64,000 bases of DNA from Rhodovarius lipocyclicus (GCF_009900765.1 NZ_JAAABL010000003.1:124001-188000), one strand, 5' to 3'. Positions 18,007 through 29,988 are shown, counted from the stretch's first letter. Made by a program: numbers and translations. The notes: generated by a model from the letters alone, not told the origin.

Positions 18007-18324
18007 TCAGCCCGGCAGGGCCTTCAGCTCGGTTTCGACGAAGCTGAGGAACTTGTCCCCCGCATTCACCACATTGTGCTCCACCCCGGCGAAACGCTGG
18101 TAGGAGACACCGGCCTTCAGCTCATAGGTGCCGGTGGTGCCATCGGCCATTTCGGCCATCAGCGTGCCGTCGGTCACGGGCACCACCACATAGAACCAGC
18201 CATGGCGATGGAAGCCGGTCTCGGCGCCGGGCTCGAAATCCCAGCGCGTGACGCGCACGTGCTGGTCGTCGATCTGCACCGTGCCGGTGGCCGGCGCGCG
18301 GCAGCGCAAGGGTTCGCTGGCCAT
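18007..18324 (-). CDS. Cupin-domain protein
   Basis: 105 aa, a single small beta-barrel. The first cupin block is visible as WDFEPGAETGFHRHGWFYVVVPVTDG (split: WDFEPGAETGFHRHG and WFYVVVPVTDG), with H39 and H41 as likely metal ligands. The second block is GVEHNVVNAGDKFLSFVE. There is no signal peptide. Its start lies 4 bp after the DapA-like stop, so it is the last gene of the UPF0260/DapA-like/cupin operon. Small cupins beside aldolases can be isomerases or binding proteins for the same sugar-acid or keto-acid metabolite; that is inference. The start at 18324 avoids overlap with the preceding gene. Confidence 0.8.
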   Translation of the reverse strand: MASEPLRCRAPATGTVQIDDQHVRVTRWDFEPGAETGFHRHGWFYVVVPVTDGTLMAEMADGTTGTYELKAGVSYQRFAGVEHNVVNAGDKFLSFVETELKALPG

Positions 18325-18328
18325 GGGC

Positions 18329-19267
18329 TTACTCCGCCGCCTGCTTGGTGGCGAAGCCCGGCAGCGGGATGGCACCCGTGGCCACCCAGGCAGCCCAGGC
18401 CGCGTCGGCGGCGGCGCCCTGCAGGGGCAGGTGCGGCGGGCGGATGTTCAGCCAGCCCTTGTCGCCGCTGCTGCGGGCGATCACTTCGCGCAGGTTCGGG
18501 ATCAGCGGCGCGGAGGTCGCGGCCCGGCGCGTGGCGGTCAGCATGGCCTGGGCCGCATCGGCCTCGGGGCCCGTGCGCTTGGCATAGACGATGCCGCCCC
18601 AATGGGAATTGGCATTGCCGGCGGCGGTGATGCAGCCCGCGCCACCCTCGGCCAGGATCTTCTGCAGGTATTCGTCGCTGCCCGAATACACCTCGAACCC
18701 ACGGCTGGCGAAGCGGTCGATCATCGCCTTCATGTTGGCGTAGTCGCCGCTGCTGTCCTTCACGCCCTTGATCACGCCCGGGAAGGCGGTGGTCAGGCGG
18801 TCGATCAGGTCCAGGCTGAAGGGCACGGCCGACTGCTGCGGGAAGTGGTACAGATACAGGGCGATCCCGCCGCCCACGCGCTTCACCACCTCGGAGAAAT
18901 AGGCGAACAGCCCGTCGTCGGACGGCGCCTTGTAGTAGAAGGGCGGCAGCAGCAGCACGCCGCGGCAGCCCTGCTCACGCGCATGGATGGTCAGTTCCAC
19001 CGTGTCGGTGATGGAGGGGCAGCCGGTGCCCGGCATCATCTTGGCCGCCGGCACGCCGCGCGCGACCAGGCCTTCCAGGATCTGCTTGCGCTCATGCAGG
19101 CCGAAATTGTTGGCCTCGCCCGTGGTGCCCAGCACGCCCAGGCCGTTGCAGCCATTGGCCAGCAGCCAATGGCAATGCTTGGCCATCGCATCCAGGTTCA
19201 GGGAAAGGTCAGCGTTCATCGCGGTCAGCACCGCGGCGTTCACGCCACCGTAGAGGGCATCCTTCAT
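18329..19267 (-). CDS. Dihydrodipicolinate synthase/N-acetylneuraminate lyase family aldolase
   Basis: 312 aa, TIM-barrel class I aldolase. Visible are [10 protein letters not shown] (res 46-55), the YHFP motif at Y140 in place of the YNVP of DapA, and the Schiff-base lysine K170 in GVKDSSGD. The YHFP variant and KDSSG make this a DapA-like paralogue acting on keto acids such as 2-keto-3-deoxy sugar acids or hydroxy-oxoglutarate analogues, rather than certain lysine synthesis; that is inference. ATG 19267 has a strong GAAAAAGGA upstream. It overlaps the UPF0260 stop by 4 bp and is followed by a cupin gene 4 bp later. True dapA is not excluded. Confidence 0.85.
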   Translation of the reverse strand: MKDALYGGVNAAVLTAMNADLSLNLDAMAKHCHWLLANGCNGLGVLGTTGEANNFGLHERKQILEGLVARGVPAAKMMPGTGCPSITDTVELTIHAREQGCRGVLLLPPFYYKAPSDDGLFAYFSEVVKRVGGGIALYLYHFPQQSAVPFSLDLIDRLTTAFPGVIKGVKDSSGDYANMKAMIDRFASRGFEVYSGSDEYLQKILAEGGAGCITAAGNANSHWGGIVYAKRTGPEADAAQAMLTATRRAATSAPLIPNLREVIARSSGDKGWLNIRPPHLPLQGAAADAAWAAWVATGAIPLPGFATKQAAE

Positions 19268-19752
19268 GGGCGGTTCCTTTTTCTCGGAAGGGGGCCTGCC
19301 TGTTTCGGCCAACGGCCGGGCCAGGGCACGACATGGGTTTCGAGCGCGCCGGCGTCGCGTTCCGGCACCACGCGGTGGGCGACGGACACCCCCGCCTCGA
19401 ACACGGTTTCCGCCCGGCCGGAGACCAGCGGGTGCCAGTCGGGCAGATCGCGCCCCTCGGCCAGCAGCCGGTAGGCGCAGGTGGGGGGCAGCCAGTCGAT
19501 CTCGCGCACCAGCTCCGGCGTCAGCTGCATGCAGTCGGGCACGAAGCGGCGGCGCTTCTCATAGTTGCGGCAGCGGCCGGTGGCGCCATCCAGCAGGCGG
19601 CAGGCGACATTGGTGAAGCCCAGCTCGCCCGTGTCGTCGTCGCGCAGCTTGTGCAGGCAGCAGCGGCCGCAGCCGTCGCACAGGCTCTCCCACTCGGGGC
19701 GGGTCATCGCCTCAAGGGGTTTCGCGCGCCAGAAGGGCTGTTGGTCTGCCAT
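19264..19752 (-). CDS. UPF0260 (YcgN-like) cysteine-cluster protein
   Basis: 162 aa. It carries the full cysteine pattern of the YkgJ/YcgN group: C25, C28, C31 and C32 (CDGCGRCC), C51, C61 and C74 ([10 protein letters not shown]). This predicts a bound metal, Zn or Fe-[12 protein letters not shown] and the [10 protein letters not shown] segment are also family constants. It is cytoplasmic and its role is unknown. It is the first gene of an operon with a DapA-like aldolase (ATGA overlap) and a cupin protein. That association is interesting because UPF0260 genes are usually described as solitary. Confidence 0.88.
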   Translation of the reverse strand: MADQQPFWRAKPLEAMTRPEWESLCDGCGRCCLHKLRDDDTGELGFTNVACRLLDGATGRCRNYEKRRRFVPDCMQLTPELVREIDWLPPTCAYRLLAEGRDLPDWHPLVSGRAETVFEAGVSVAHRVVPERDAGALETHVVPWPGRWPKQAGPLPRKRNRP

Positions 19753-19797
19753 CGGGGCGCAACATAGTCGGGGATGGCGGCCGGGGCCATTCCCCTG

Positions 19798-21732
19798 TCA
19801 GCGAATGCGAATGGTCGCACCCGCCGCCGTGCCCTCCGCATCCAGCACCGTGATGCGGTACTGCCCGGGGCCCGGCGGCTGCCAGCGCGCGTCCCGCCGG
19901 GCGGGCTCGGTGGGCAGCGGCGCGCCATCCACCAGGAAGGTCAGCGGCCGCCGCCCGCCCGCCGAGCGGATCACGAGGTCGGAACCCTCCTCCAGCACCG
20001 CGCCCGGGGGCGGGAACAGCAGGCGCAGCCGGTCCGGCAGTTCGGCCATCGGCGCGACCTGGGCGCGCACGCGCAGCGGCGCCAGGGGCGCGGGCGGCAC
20101 CAGCGCCATCACCCGCGCCAGGATGGGCAAAGCGAGCCGCGCGCCCGTGGCCCCCGGCATGGGCGTGCCATCGGGCCGGCCCACCCACACGCCTGCCACA
20201 TGCCGGGCATCGAAGCCCATGGCCCAGGCATCGCGCCCGCCCCAGCTGGTGCCGGTCTTCCAAGCGACGCCGGCAGGCCCGCCGCCCGGAAAGGGCTGCA
20301 CCAGCACCGCGCCCACCTGGGCGGCGGCGTGGGGTTCGAGCACCTGCCGGGCCTCGGCGCGCGGGCCGGGGCGCAGGGCCAGCGGCGCGGCCCGCCCGCC
20401 ATCGGCCAGCGTGGCATACAGCCCCACCATGCCGCGCAGCGTGAACCCCGCCCCACCCAGCGCCAGAGGCAGAGAGGGATCGGCCCCGGTCGGCAGGCGC
20501 GGGGCGAAGCCCGCCTCCTTCAGCAGCCCCGCGAAGCGCACCGGCCCCAACTGCGCCAGCAGCGCCACCGCCGGCAGGTTCAGCGATTGCCTCAGCGCGT
20601 CGGCCACCGTGATCTGCCCGGCGAAGCCGCGGTCGAAATTCTCCGGCGCATAGGCCCCGAAGCTGCGCGGCATGTCCGACAGCAGGGTGGCGGGCGTCAC
20701 CAGCCCCTCCTGGAAGGCCAGCGCATACAGCAGGGGTTTCAGGGCTGAACCGGGGGAGCGGCTGGCGGCGCTGAGGTCCAGCGCGCCCGCCCGGGCCTCC
20801 GCCATCCATGCCCCGCCCGCCAGGGCGCGGACGGCGCGCGGCTGGGTCTCGGCCAGCATGATCGCCACCGAGGCACGCTCCGGCAGACCCGGCAGGCTTT
20901 CGGCCAGGATGGCCTCGACCGCGCGCTGCAGCCCGGCATCCAGGGTAGAGGGCCCGTTGCGCAGCTGCCGCGCCAGATGCGGCGCCAGGCGCGGCAAGGG
21001 CTGGCGGCGGGTGGGGATGGCGACCAGCCGGGCCATTTCCGCGTCCTCCTGCTCCACGGCCGGGGCGGCGCGGCTGAGCAGCACGGCATCGCGCGCGCGG
21101 CGGGCGGCCTCGGGATGGCGGTCGGGGCGGCTGCGGGTGGGCTGGCGGGCCAGGCCCACCAGCAGGGCGGCCTCCGCCATGTCCAGCTGCCGGGCGGGGC
21201 GGCCGAACCAGGCGAGCGCCCCCGCGCGCACACTCTCTATGTTGCCGCCCTGGGGGGCGAGGGTCAGCCACAGCCCCAGGATCTCATCCTTCGAGTAGCG
21301 CCGTTCCAGTTGCAGGGCGCGCAGCGCCTCGATGGCCTTAGCCGCCAGGGTGCGCGGGCGCGGCTCCAGCATGCGCGCCACCTGCATGGTCAGGGTCGAT
21401 CCGCCCGAGACCACGCGCCCCCGCCGCACCCATTGCCCCGCCGCGCGCGCCAGCGCCAGCGGGTCCACGCCCGGGTGGTGGCGGAAGCGCCGGTCTTCGG
21501 CCGCGATCAGCATGGCCAGCAGATGCGGGGGCACATCGCCCACGCCGGTCGCCAGCCGCCACACCCCGCCCGGGGCCGGCAGCACCGACAGGGTGCGGCC
21601 GTTGCGGTCCGTCACCTCGCCACCCACGGCCAGGGCGCGCGCCATGGGCGGGGGCAGGAAAGCATCCAGCAGCCAGGCCCCGCCCGCCAGCAGAACTGTG
21701 ACCAAGAAGGTGATGGCGAAGCGCCGGCGCAT
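19798..21732 (-). CDS. pbpC: Penicillin-binding protein 1C (bifunctional PBP)
   Basis: 644 aa: an N-terminal membrane anchor (res 5-23), then a GT51 glycosyltransferase with catalytic E79 in AAEDRRFRHHPGVD and SGGSTLTMQ (109-117). The transpeptidase has SALK (S329-K332), SLN (383-385) and KTGT (492-495). A C-terminal PBP1C-type beta domain covers about res 560-644 (FLVDGAPL, QYRITVLD). It would polymerise and crosslink peptidoglycan at the periplasmic face. In E. coli-like genomes pbpC sits beside an alpha2-macroglobulin gene; none is here. It is divergent from the RND operon with 146 bp between starts, and only 45 bp separates its stop from the start of the UPF0260 gene on the same strand. 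Confidence 0.93.
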   Translation of the reverse strand: MRRRFAITFLVTVLLAGGAWLLDAFLPPPMARALAVGGEVTDRNGRTLSVLPAPGGVWRLATGVGDVPPHLLAMLIAAEDRRFRHHPGVDPLALARAAGQWVRRGRVVSGGSTLTMQVARMLEPRPRTLAAKAIEALRALQLERRYSKDEILGLWLTLAPQGGNIESVRAGALAWFGRPARQLDMAEAALLVGLARQPTRSRPDRHPEAARRARDAVLLSRAAPAVEQEDAEMARLVAIPTRRQPLPRLAPHLARQLRNGPSTLDAGLQRAVEAILAESLPGLPERASVAIMLAETQPRAVRALAGGAWMAEARAGALDLSAASRSPGSALKPLLYALAFQEGLVTPATLLSDMPRSFGAYAPENFDRGFAGQITVADALRQSLNLPAVALLAQLGPVRFAGLLKEAGFAPRLPTGADPSLPLALGGAGFTLRGMVGLYATLADGGRAAPLALRPGPRAEARQVLEPHAAAQVGAVLVQPFPGGGPAGVAWKTGTSWGGRDAWAMGFDARHVAGVWVGRPDGTPMPGATGARLALPILARVMALVPPAPLAPLRVRAQVAPMAELPDRLRLLFPPPGAVLEEGSDLVIRSAGGRRPLTFLVDGAPLPTEPARRDARWQPPGPGQYRITVLDAEGTAAGATIRIR

Positions 21733-21768
21733 CCCCTATCCATCCCCTCCTGAGTGAACACGACTGCC

Positions 21769-21782
21769 TTGGTCTATACCAA
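21769..21782. promoter_or_regulatory. Palindrome in pbpC/RND divergent promoter region
   Basis: TTGGTCTATACCAA is a 5-4-5 perfect inverted repeat located 37 bp from the pbpC start and about 97 bp from the adaptor start. Its size would suit a TetR- or MarR-type repressor of the efflux genes. No such regulator gene is next to it, and no clear -35/-10 pair was found. Confidence 0.35.
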
Positions 21783-21878
21783 ACAGCCGCCCCGTATCTC
21801 CTCACGCAGAGCGGGGATTGACGCAGCGGTCATGATAACAAATTGCAGTCTTCCAGTCCGGGCTTGAGAGGAAATTCC

Positions 21879-23045
21879 ATGCTGTTGCGTGCCGCTGTGC
21901 TGAGTTTCCTGGCCTTGTCCGGCCCGGCCCTGGCGCAATTCGGCCCCCAGGGCCCGCCGGCCGTCGGCGTGGCCCCGGCCGAGCGCCGCCCCGTGACCGA
22001 ATCCGCCGAATTCGTGGGCCGCATCGAGGCCGTGAACCGCGTGGACATCCGCGCCCGCGTCACCGGCTTCCTGGAGCAGCGCCTGTTCCAGGAGGGCAGC
22101 GAGGTGGAGGAGGGCGCGCCGCTCTACCGGCTGGAGCACCCCCCCTTCGAGGCGCAGCTGGCCCAGGCCCGCGCGAGCCTGGCCAGCGCCAACGCCACGC
22201 TGGAGAACGCCCGCGTCGCCCTGGCCCGCGCGCGGGAGCTGCGGGCGAGCGGCGCCGGCACCCAGGCCGCCCTCGACACCGCCCAGGCCACCGAGCGCAC
22301 CGCCAACGCCGCCGTGCTGGGCGCCCAGGCCCAGGTGCGCGTGGCCGAGATCAACCTGGCCTATACCGATGTCGCGGCCCCCATCGCGGGCAAGATCGGC
22401 CGTTCGGTGCTGGCGCCGGGCAATGTCGTCTCCCCCACGCTGACCGAACCGCTGGCCACCATCGTCAGCCAGGACCCGATGCGCGTGGCCTTCAATGTGT
22501 CCCAGCGGCAGGTGCAGGAGCTGCGCACGCGCTATGAGGGCCGCGGCGGGCTGGATGCCACCCGGGTGCGCATCCGGCTGGTGGATGGCTCCCTGTATGG
22601 CCAGTCCGGGCGGATCGAGTTCCTGGACACCCAGGTGGACCGCAACACCGACACGCTGCTGGTGCGTGCCAGCATGCCCAACCCCCGCCTCCAGGTGCAG
22701 GGCCAGGCGGTGGATTCGCGGGAGCTGGTGGACGGCCAGTTCGTGACCGTGCTGCTGGAGGGTATCGAACCCGTGCTCTCGGTCGTGGTGCCCCGCGCCG
22801 CCGTGCTGCAGGACCAGGGCGGCTTCTATGTGTTCATCGTGGGCGAGAACAACGCCGCCACCCGCCGCAACATCCGACTGGGCCGCACCGTGGACGGCAT
22901 CGCGGTGGTCGAGGACGGGTTGCAGGGCGGCGAGAGCGTGATCGTGGAGGGCATCCAGCGCGTGCGCCCCGGCGCCCCGGTGAACCCGGGCCCCGCCAGC
23001 GCCGCCCCCGCCGCCGGGGGCGCCCCCCGCGCCCCGGCGCGCTGA
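21879..23045 (+). CDS. RND efflux periplasmic adaptor (AcrA/MexA-like)
   Basis: 388 aa from ATG 21879 with GAGAGGAAA upstream. It has a signal peptide (LLRAAVLSFLALSG, cleavage after ALAQ), then barrel-sandwich halves around an alpha-hairpin: VDIRARVTGFLEQRLFQEGSEV (split VDIRARVTGF and LEQRLFQEGSEV), a coiled coil at about res 90-160, and AYTDVAAPIAGKIGRSVLAPGN. There is no lipobox cysteine, unlike AcrA and MexA, so the adaptor is probably soluble in the periplasm rather than lipid-anchored. The C terminus is an Ala/Pro-rich tail. It is followed 12 bp later by the pump gene; no outer-membrane channel gene is nearby. Confidence 0.92.
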   Translation: MLLRAAVLSFLALSGPALAQFGPQGPPAVGVAPAERRPVTESAEFVGRIEAVNRVDIRARVTGFLEQRLFQEGSEVEEGAPLYRLEHPPFEAQLAQARASLASANATLENARVALARARELRASGAGTQAALDTAQATERTANAAVLGAQAQVRVAEINLAYTDVAAPIAGKIGRSVLAPGNVVSPTLTEPLATIVSQDPMRVAFNVSQRQVQELRTRYEGRGGLDATRVRIRLVDGSLYGQSGRIEFLDTQVDRNTDTLLVRASMPNPRLQVQGQAVDSRELVDGQFVTVLLEGIEPVLSVVVPRAAVLQDQGGFYVFIVGENNAATRRNIRLGRTVDGIAVVEDGLQGGESVIVEGIQRVRPGAPVNPGPASAAPAAGGAPRAPAR

Positions 23046-23057
23046 GGAGCCACCCGC

Positions 23058-26000
23058 ATGCTCTCAGGCGTCTTTGTTGACAGGCCCCGGCTGGCCATCG
23101 TCATCGCCATCGTCACCACCATCGCGGGGCTGCTCGCGCTGTCGGTGATCCCGGTGTCCCAGTTCCCGGACATCGTGCCGCCCCAGGTGCAGGTCACGGC
23201 GCGTTATCCCGGCGCTTCCTCCGCCGTGGTGGAACAGACCGTCGCCCAGCCGATCGAGGCCGCGGTGAACGGCGTGGACCGCATGCTGTACATGCGCTCC
23301 AACAGCGCCAATGACGGCACCTACCAGTTGAATGTCAGCTTCGCGCTGGGCGTGGACCCGGACATCGCGACGGTGAACGTGAACAACCGGGTGCAGGCGG
23401 CCCTCGCCAGATTGCCGCAGGAGGTGCAGCGCAGCGGCGTGACCGTGCGCAAGCAATCCTCCTCGGTGCTGCAGTTCCTGCAGATCTATTCGCCCGATGG
23501 CTCCCGCAATCCGCTGTTCCTGTCCAACTACGCCACCATCAACGTGGTGGACCGCTTGGCCCGCGTGCCGGGGGTGGGGCAGGTGTTCCTGTTCGGCGCG
23601 CTCGATTACTCCATGCGCATCTGGTTCCAGGTGGACCGGCTGACCAGCCTGGGCATCGCGCCGTCGGATGTGATCACGGCCATCCAGGGCCAGAACGTGC
23701 AGGCCGCCGTGGGCCGCATCGGCGCGCGCCCGATCGGCGATGACCAGCAATTCCAGTTCAACGTGCAGACACGCGGCCGCCTGACCACGCCCGAGGAATT
23801 CGGCGAGATCGTCATCCGCGCCAACACCGATGGCTCCATCCTGCGGGTGCGGGATGTGGCGCGGATCGAGCTGGGCGCCGCGAATGAGGACACCGAAAGC
23901 CGCCTGAACGGCCGGCCCACGGTGGCGATGGGCATTTATCTCTCGCCCGGCGCCAATGCGGTGAACGTGGCCGGCGCCGTGGGCCGCGCCATGGAGGAAG
24001 TGAAGACCCGCTTCCCCAGCGGCGTGGACTACCGGGTATTCTACGACACCTCCACCTTCGTCTCCGACACCATTTATGAGGTGCTGAAGACGGTGCTGGA
24101 GGCCTTCATCCTGGTGGTGCTGGTCGTCTATCTGTTCCTGGGCAGTTTTCGCGCCACCATCATTCCCACCGTCGCCGTGCCGGTCTCGCTGATCGGCACT
24201 TTCGCGGTGCTGTTGGCCATCGGTTTCTCGGCCAATACCATCTCGCTGCTCGCCATGGTGCTGGCCATCGGCATCGTGGTCGATGACGCCATCGTGGTGG
24301 TGGAAAACGTCGAGCGCGTGCTGGAGGAACACCCGGAACTCTCGCCCGCCGACGCCACCAAGAAGGCCATGAGCGAGATCACGGGGCCCATCATCGCCAT
24401 CACGCTGGTGCTGCTGTCGGTGTTCGTGCCGGTGGCTTTCATTCCAGGTGTGGCGGGCGTGATGTTCCGCGAATTCGCCGTGACCATCAGCGTGGCCATG
24501 GTGATTTCGGCGACCAACGCGCTGACGCTGTCGCCCGCACTGTGCGCGCTGGTGCTGCGCCACACCGGGCCGCGCCGGGGGCCGATCAAGTATGTGATGG
24601 CCGGCATCGACAAGATGCGGGACGGCTATGCCTGGATCGTGCGCAAGCTGCTGCGCTTCGCCATCATCTCCATCCCGCTGACGGCCGTGATCGGCTATGG
24701 CATCTATGCCGTGGGCGCGCGCACGCCGCAGGGCTTCCTGCCCACCGAGGACCAGGGCGCCTTCTTCATCCAGTTGCAGTTGCCGCAGGGTGCCTCCGTG
24801 GCCCGCACGCGAGAGGCGGTGGAGCAGGTGGAGGAGATCCTGCGCCGCAACCCCGCCATCGATAACATGCTGGCCATCGTCGGCTTCTCGCTGATCGACG
24901 GCGGCGCGCAGGCCAATGCCGCCTTCATGGTGGCGCGCATGAAGCCCTTCGCCCAGCGCACCCAGGTGCAGGACAGCGTGTTCACCGCCATCGGGCGGGT
25001 ATTCGGGGAAACCCAGGGCATCCGCACGGCCAATGTCTTCGCCTTCAATATCCCGCCGATCATCGGCCTCGGCACCGGCTCGGGTTTCGATTACCAGCTG
25101 CAGGATTACGAGGGGCGCGACCCGGCCGAGCTCGGCAGCGCCGCCTTCGGCATGATGGTGGCGGCCAACCAGGACCCGCGGCTGCGCAGCGTCTTCACCA
25201 CCTTCTCGCCCACCACGCCCAGCCTCTATCTGGATGTGGACCGCGACAAGGCGCAGGCGCTGGGTGTGCGCATCTCCGACCTGTTCACCACGTTGCAGGC
25301 GACGTTGGGCGGGTATTATGTCAACGACTTCAACCTGTTCGGCCGCACCTGGCAGGTGAACATCCAGGCCGAGGCCGCCGACCGCAACGATATCAGCGAC
25401 ATCTGGCGCATCCAGGTGCGCAACGCGCGCGGGCAAATGGTGCCGCTGCGCGCCTTCGCCGATGTGCGGGTGGTGCTGGGGGCGCAGACCATCAGCCGCT
25501 ACAACAACACGCGCTCCGTGCTGCTGAGCGGCACGCCGGCGCCCGGCGTGTCCTCCGGCGCGGCGCTCATGGCGATGGAGCAGATCTCCGCCCGCTCATT
25601 GCCGCCGGGCTTTGGCTATGAATGGACCAATGTCGCCTATCAGGAACGGCAGGCGGCGGGGCAGACCAGCATCATCATCGCGCTCGCCATCCTGTTCGCC
25701 TACCTGTTCCTGGTGGCGCTGTATGAGAGCTGGACCATCCCCATCCCGGTCCTGATGTCGGTCGCGGTGGGTGGCCTCGGTGCCTTCGGGGCCATCCTCA
25801 TCGCGGGGGCCAGCCTGGATGTGTATGCCCAGATCGGCCTGGTGGTGCTGATCGCGCTGGCGGCCAAGAACGGCATCCTGATCGTGGAATTCGCCAAGGA
25901 ACGCCGCGAGGAAGGCCTGCCCCTGCGGGAAGCCGCGGCGCTGGGCGCCGGCATGCGGTTCCGCGCGGTGATGATGACCTCCATCGCCTTCATCCTGGGG

Positions 26001-26192
26001 CTGGTGCCGCTGGTCTGGGCGGAGGGGGCGGCCATGCTGTCGCGCCGCGCGGTCGGCACGCCGGTGTTCGGCGGTATGATCGCGGCGGCACTGGTCGGAA
26101 TCTTCATGATCCCGATGCTGTATGTGGTGTTCCAGGGCACCCGCGAGCGCATCAAGGGCTGGTTCGTGCGCAAGCCCGCGGCGCAGCACTGA
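23058..26192 (+). CDS. RND-family multidrug efflux pump (AcrB-like, HAE1)
   Basis: 1044 aa, the expected size, with 12 membrane spans and two large periplasmic loops. The proton-relay acids are D409-D410 in [17 protein letters not shown], with K937 in [17 protein letters not shown]. The N-terminal helix [14 protein letters not shown] and the [11 protein letters not shown] motif are typical of HAE1 pumps. It should extrude amphiphilic compounds using the proton gradient, together with the upstream adaptor and an outer-membrane factor encoded elsewhere. A strong hairpin follows the stop. Confidence 0.95.
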   Translation: MLSGVFVDRPRLAIVIAIVTTIAGLLALSVIPVSQFPDIVPPQVQVTARYPGASSAVVEQTVAQPIEAAVNGVDRMLYMRSNSANDGTYQLNVSFALGVDPDIATVNVNNRVQAALARLPQEVQRSGVTVRKQSSSVLQFLQIYSPDGSRNPLFLSNYATINVVDRLARVPGVGQVFLFGALDYSMRIWFQVDRLTSLGIAPSDVITAIQGQNVQAAVGRIGARPIGDDQQFQFNVQTRGRLTTPEEFGEIVIRANTDGSILRVRDVARIELGAANEDTESRLNGRPTVAMGIYLSPGANAVNVAGAVGRAMEEVKTRFPSGVDYRVFYDTSTFVSDTIYEVLKTVLEAFILVVLVVYLFLGSFRATIIPTVAVPVSLIGTFAVLLAIGFSANTISLLAMVLAIGIVVDDAIVVVENVERVLEEHPELSPADATKKAMSEITGPIIAITLVLLSVFVPVAFIPGVAGVMFREFAVTISVAMVISATNALTLSPALCALVLRHTGPRRGPIKYVMAGIDKMRDGYAWIVRKLLRFAIISIPLTAVIGYGIYAVGARTPQGFLPTEDQGAFFIQLQLPQGASVARTREAVEQVEEILRRNPAIDNMLAIVGFSLIDGGAQANAAFMVARMKPFAQRTQVQDSVFTAIGRVFGETQGIRTANVFAFNIPPIIGLGTGSGFDYQLQDYEGRDPAELGSAAFGMMVAANQDPRLRSVFTTFSPTTPSLYLDVDRDKAQALGVRISDLFTTLQATLGGYYVNDFNLFGRTWQVNIQAEAADRNDISDIWRIQVRNARGQMVPLRAFADVRVVLGAQTISRYNNTRSVLLSGTPAPGVSSGAALMAMEQISARSLPPGFGYEWTNVAYQERQAAGQTSIIIALAILFAYLFLVALYESWTIPIPVLMSVAVGGLGAFGAILIAGASLDVYAQIGLVVLIALAAKNGILIVEFAKERREEGLPLREAAALGAGMRFRAVMMTSIAFILGLVPLVWAEGAAMLSRRAVGTPVFGGMIAAALVGIFMIPMLYVVFQGTRERIKGWFVRKPAAQH

Positions 26193-26208
26193 CAAGGCAA
26201 CCGGCATG

Positions 26209-26235
26209 CGGGAGGGCCGAGCCCTCCCGTTCTGT
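26209..26235 (+). terminator. Terminator after RND pump gene
   Basis: CGGGAGGGC (26209-26217) and GCCCTCCCG (26221-26229) form a perfect 9-bp stem with a CGA loop, followed by TTCTGTC. It sits between convergent genes and could serve both. Confidence 0.75.
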
Positions 26236-28001
26236 CAAAGCGCCCGGCAAGCCTCCATCAGCCATGCCTGGGTGCCGTCATCCAGCGCCCCGGCCAGCGC
26301 GGCCAGCACCCGGGCGTGATAGGCGTCGATCCAGGCGCGCTCGGCGGGCGTCAGCAGGGCGGGTTCGATCAGGGCGCGGGCATAGGGCGCCAGGGTGATC
26401 GTTTCGAATTCCAGGAAAGGCTTGGCCTGGTCGGGCTGGGGGGCTGCCTCGCGCACCAGCAGCAGGTTCTCGATCCGGATGCCGTAGGCGCCGGGCAGGT
26501 AGTAACCCGGCTCATCCGACAGGATCATCCCCGGGGCCAGCGGCACGATCTTCGCGGCGCGGGAGAATGCGACCGGCCCCTCATGCACCGACAGGAAGCT
26601 GCCCACGCCATGGCCGGTGCCGTGGTCGTAGTCCAGCCCCGCCTCCCACAACGGCCGCCGCGCCAGGGCGTCCAGATGCGGCCCGGCGACGCCGCGCGGG
26701 AAGCGGGCCACGGCCAAGGCGATATGGCCCTGTAGCACACGGGTGTAGCGCTCCCGCAGGCCCTGGGGCGCGGGGCCGGGCCCGGTGAACAGGGTGCGGG
26801 TGATGTCCGTGGTGCCGTCCAGATACTGGGCGCCCGAATCGATCAGGTAGCATTCATCCGGCTTGATCGGGCGGTCGGATTCGGCGGTGGCGCGGTAATG
26901 CACCACCGCGCCGTTCTCACCCGCGCCGGAGATGGCCGGGAAGCTCTCGGCCTGGAACAGCGGCACCTCGCGGCGGAAGGCCAGCAACTGCTCGGCGGCG
27001 GAGACCTCGGTCAGGCCGCCCTTGGGCGCCTCGCGGGCGAACCAGGCCAGGAAGCGGGCCATGGCCACCGCGTCGCGCTCATGCGCGTTGCGGGCGCCTT
27101 GCTGCTCGACGGCGTTCTTGCAGGCGCGGGGCAGGCGGCAGGGGTCCTCGCCCACGGTCAGGGCCGCGCCGGCGTCGCGCAGGGTACGGGCGAACCAGGC
27201 GGGGGTCAGGTCCGGGTCCAGCCGCACCTTGCGGCCCGCCAGGGCCTTCAGGGCGGCGGGCAGGGCCTCCCGGCTGGAAACGGAAACGGCATTGCCCAGA
27301 TGGGCGCGCACCTCGGGCCCGATCTTGGCGGGGTCCATGAACAGCTGCACGCCGCCATCGGCGCCCAGCAGGGCGAAGCCGAGCGCCAGGGGGGTGTGGG
27401 ACAGATCCCCGCCCCGGATGTTCAGCAGCCAGGCGAGCGAGTGCGGGTCCGCCAGCACGGCGGCGGCCTCGCCGGCCTTTTGCAGTTCGGCCGCGGCTTC
27501 GGCACGCTTGGTGGCGCTGTCCTTGCCGGCGTATTCGGGGCCATGCACCCGGGCCTGGGCCACGGGCGGGGCAGGGCGGTCCTTCCAGACGGCATCCACC
27601 GGGTTGCGGGCCAGGGGCACCATGGTCACGCCAGTATAGCGGGCGATCGCGGCTTCCGTGTGCAGCCAGGGGTCGTAGCCGATGCGCGCCCCGGGGGCCG
27701 TGGCGGCCAGCCAGTCGGGCGCCGGTTCCTCGATCAGGTGGCGGTATTCGTACAGCCTGCCGTCCACCTGCTGCCGCACCTGGGTGGTGTAGCGGCCATC
27801 GGTGAAGATGGCGGCCTTGTCCTTCAGCACCACCGCCAGCCCCGCGCTGCCGGTGAAGCCCGTGAGCCAGGAAAGCCTCTCGCCGGAGGGCGGCACATAC
27901 TCGCCCAGATATTCATCGGCGCGGGGGATCAGGAACCCATCCACCCCCTGGGCTGCGATTTCGGCGCGCAGGGCGGCCAAACGGTCGGCGGCATTCATCA
28001 T
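26235..28001 (-). CDS. Xaa-Pro aminopeptidase, M24B family (aminopeptidase P-like)
   Basis: 588 aa, the three-domain long form seen in eukaryotic-type aminopeptidase P. The C-terminal pita-bread domain shows DSGAQYLDGTTDITRT (two Asp ligands), HGTGHGVGSFLSVHEGP (His ligand and neighbours), EPGYYLPGAYGIRIEN (Glu ligand) and a final FETITLAPYA segment. It should remove the N-terminal residue before proline using a dinuclear metal site in the cytoplasm. The N-terminal creatinase-like domains start FLIPRADEYLGEYVPP. Two ATGs (28001 and 27998) are adjacent; either may be used. It is divergent from lepA by 89 bp. Confidence 0.9.
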   Translation of the reverse strand: MMNAADRLAALRAEIAAQGVDGFLIPRADEYLGEYVPPSGERLSWLTGFTGSAGLAVVLKDKAAIFTDGRYTTQVRQQVDGRLYEYRHLIEEPAPDWLAATAPGARIGYDPWLHTEAAIARYTGVTMVPLARNPVDAVWKDRPAPPVAQARVHGPEYAGKDSATKRAEAAAELQKAGEAAAVLADPHSLAWLLNIRGGDLSHTPLALGFALLGADGGVQLFMDPAKIGPEVRAHLGNAVSVSSREALPAALKALAGRKVRLDPDLTPAWFARTLRDAGAALTVGEDPCRLPRACKNAVEQQGARNAHERDAVAMARFLAWFAREAPKGGLTEVSAAEQLLAFRREVPLFQAESFPAISGAGENGAVVHYRATAESDRPIKPDECYLIDSGAQYLDGTTDITRTLFTGPGPAPQGLRERYTRVLQGHIALAVARFPRGVAGPHLDALARRPLWEAGLDYDHGTGHGVGSFLSVHEGPVAFSRAAKIVPLAPGMILSDEPGYYLPGAYGIRIENLLLVREAAPQPDQAKPFLEFETITLAPYARALIEPALLTPAERAWIDAYHARVLAALAGALDDGTQAWLMEACRAL

Positions 28002-28090
28002 GATGCAGGCATAACCCGGTCAAAGCCCTTCATGAAGCCGTCGTTTGGCCCTATGTGGGGCACTGAGCACCCCTGACTACCGGAAACCCA

Positions 28091-29896
<1,806 letters not shown>

Positions 29897-29905
29897 GACG
29901 AGGAT

Positions 29906-29934
29906 GGCGGCCCGGTAGCCCCGGGCCGCCTATT
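29906..29934 (+). terminator. Hairpin after lepA
   Basis: GGCGGCCCGG (29906-29915) pairs perfectly with CCGGGCCGCC (29921-29930) over a TAGCC loop, followed by TATT. The stem is strong but the T-tract is poor, so termination efficiency is uncertain. Confidence 0.6.
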
Positions 29935-29956
29935 GCCAGGGCGGATTCCGCGCATT

Positions 29957-29977
29957 AAATGCGACTGACTCGCATTT
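29957..29977. promoter_or_regulatory. Fur-like operator upstream of TonB receptor
   Basis: AAATGCGA (29957-29964) and TCGCATTT (29970-29977) are perfect inverted arms around CTGAC. The core TGCGACTGACTCGCA fits the 7-1-7 layout TGnGAnTnAnTCnCA of Fur sites. It ends 11 bp before the ATG at 29989. It makes an ATG at 29959 unlikely as the start, since that codon lies inside the operator. This is consistent with iron-repressed expression of a siderophore receptor. Confidence 0.65.
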
Positions 29978-29988
29978 GCGGATTTCCA

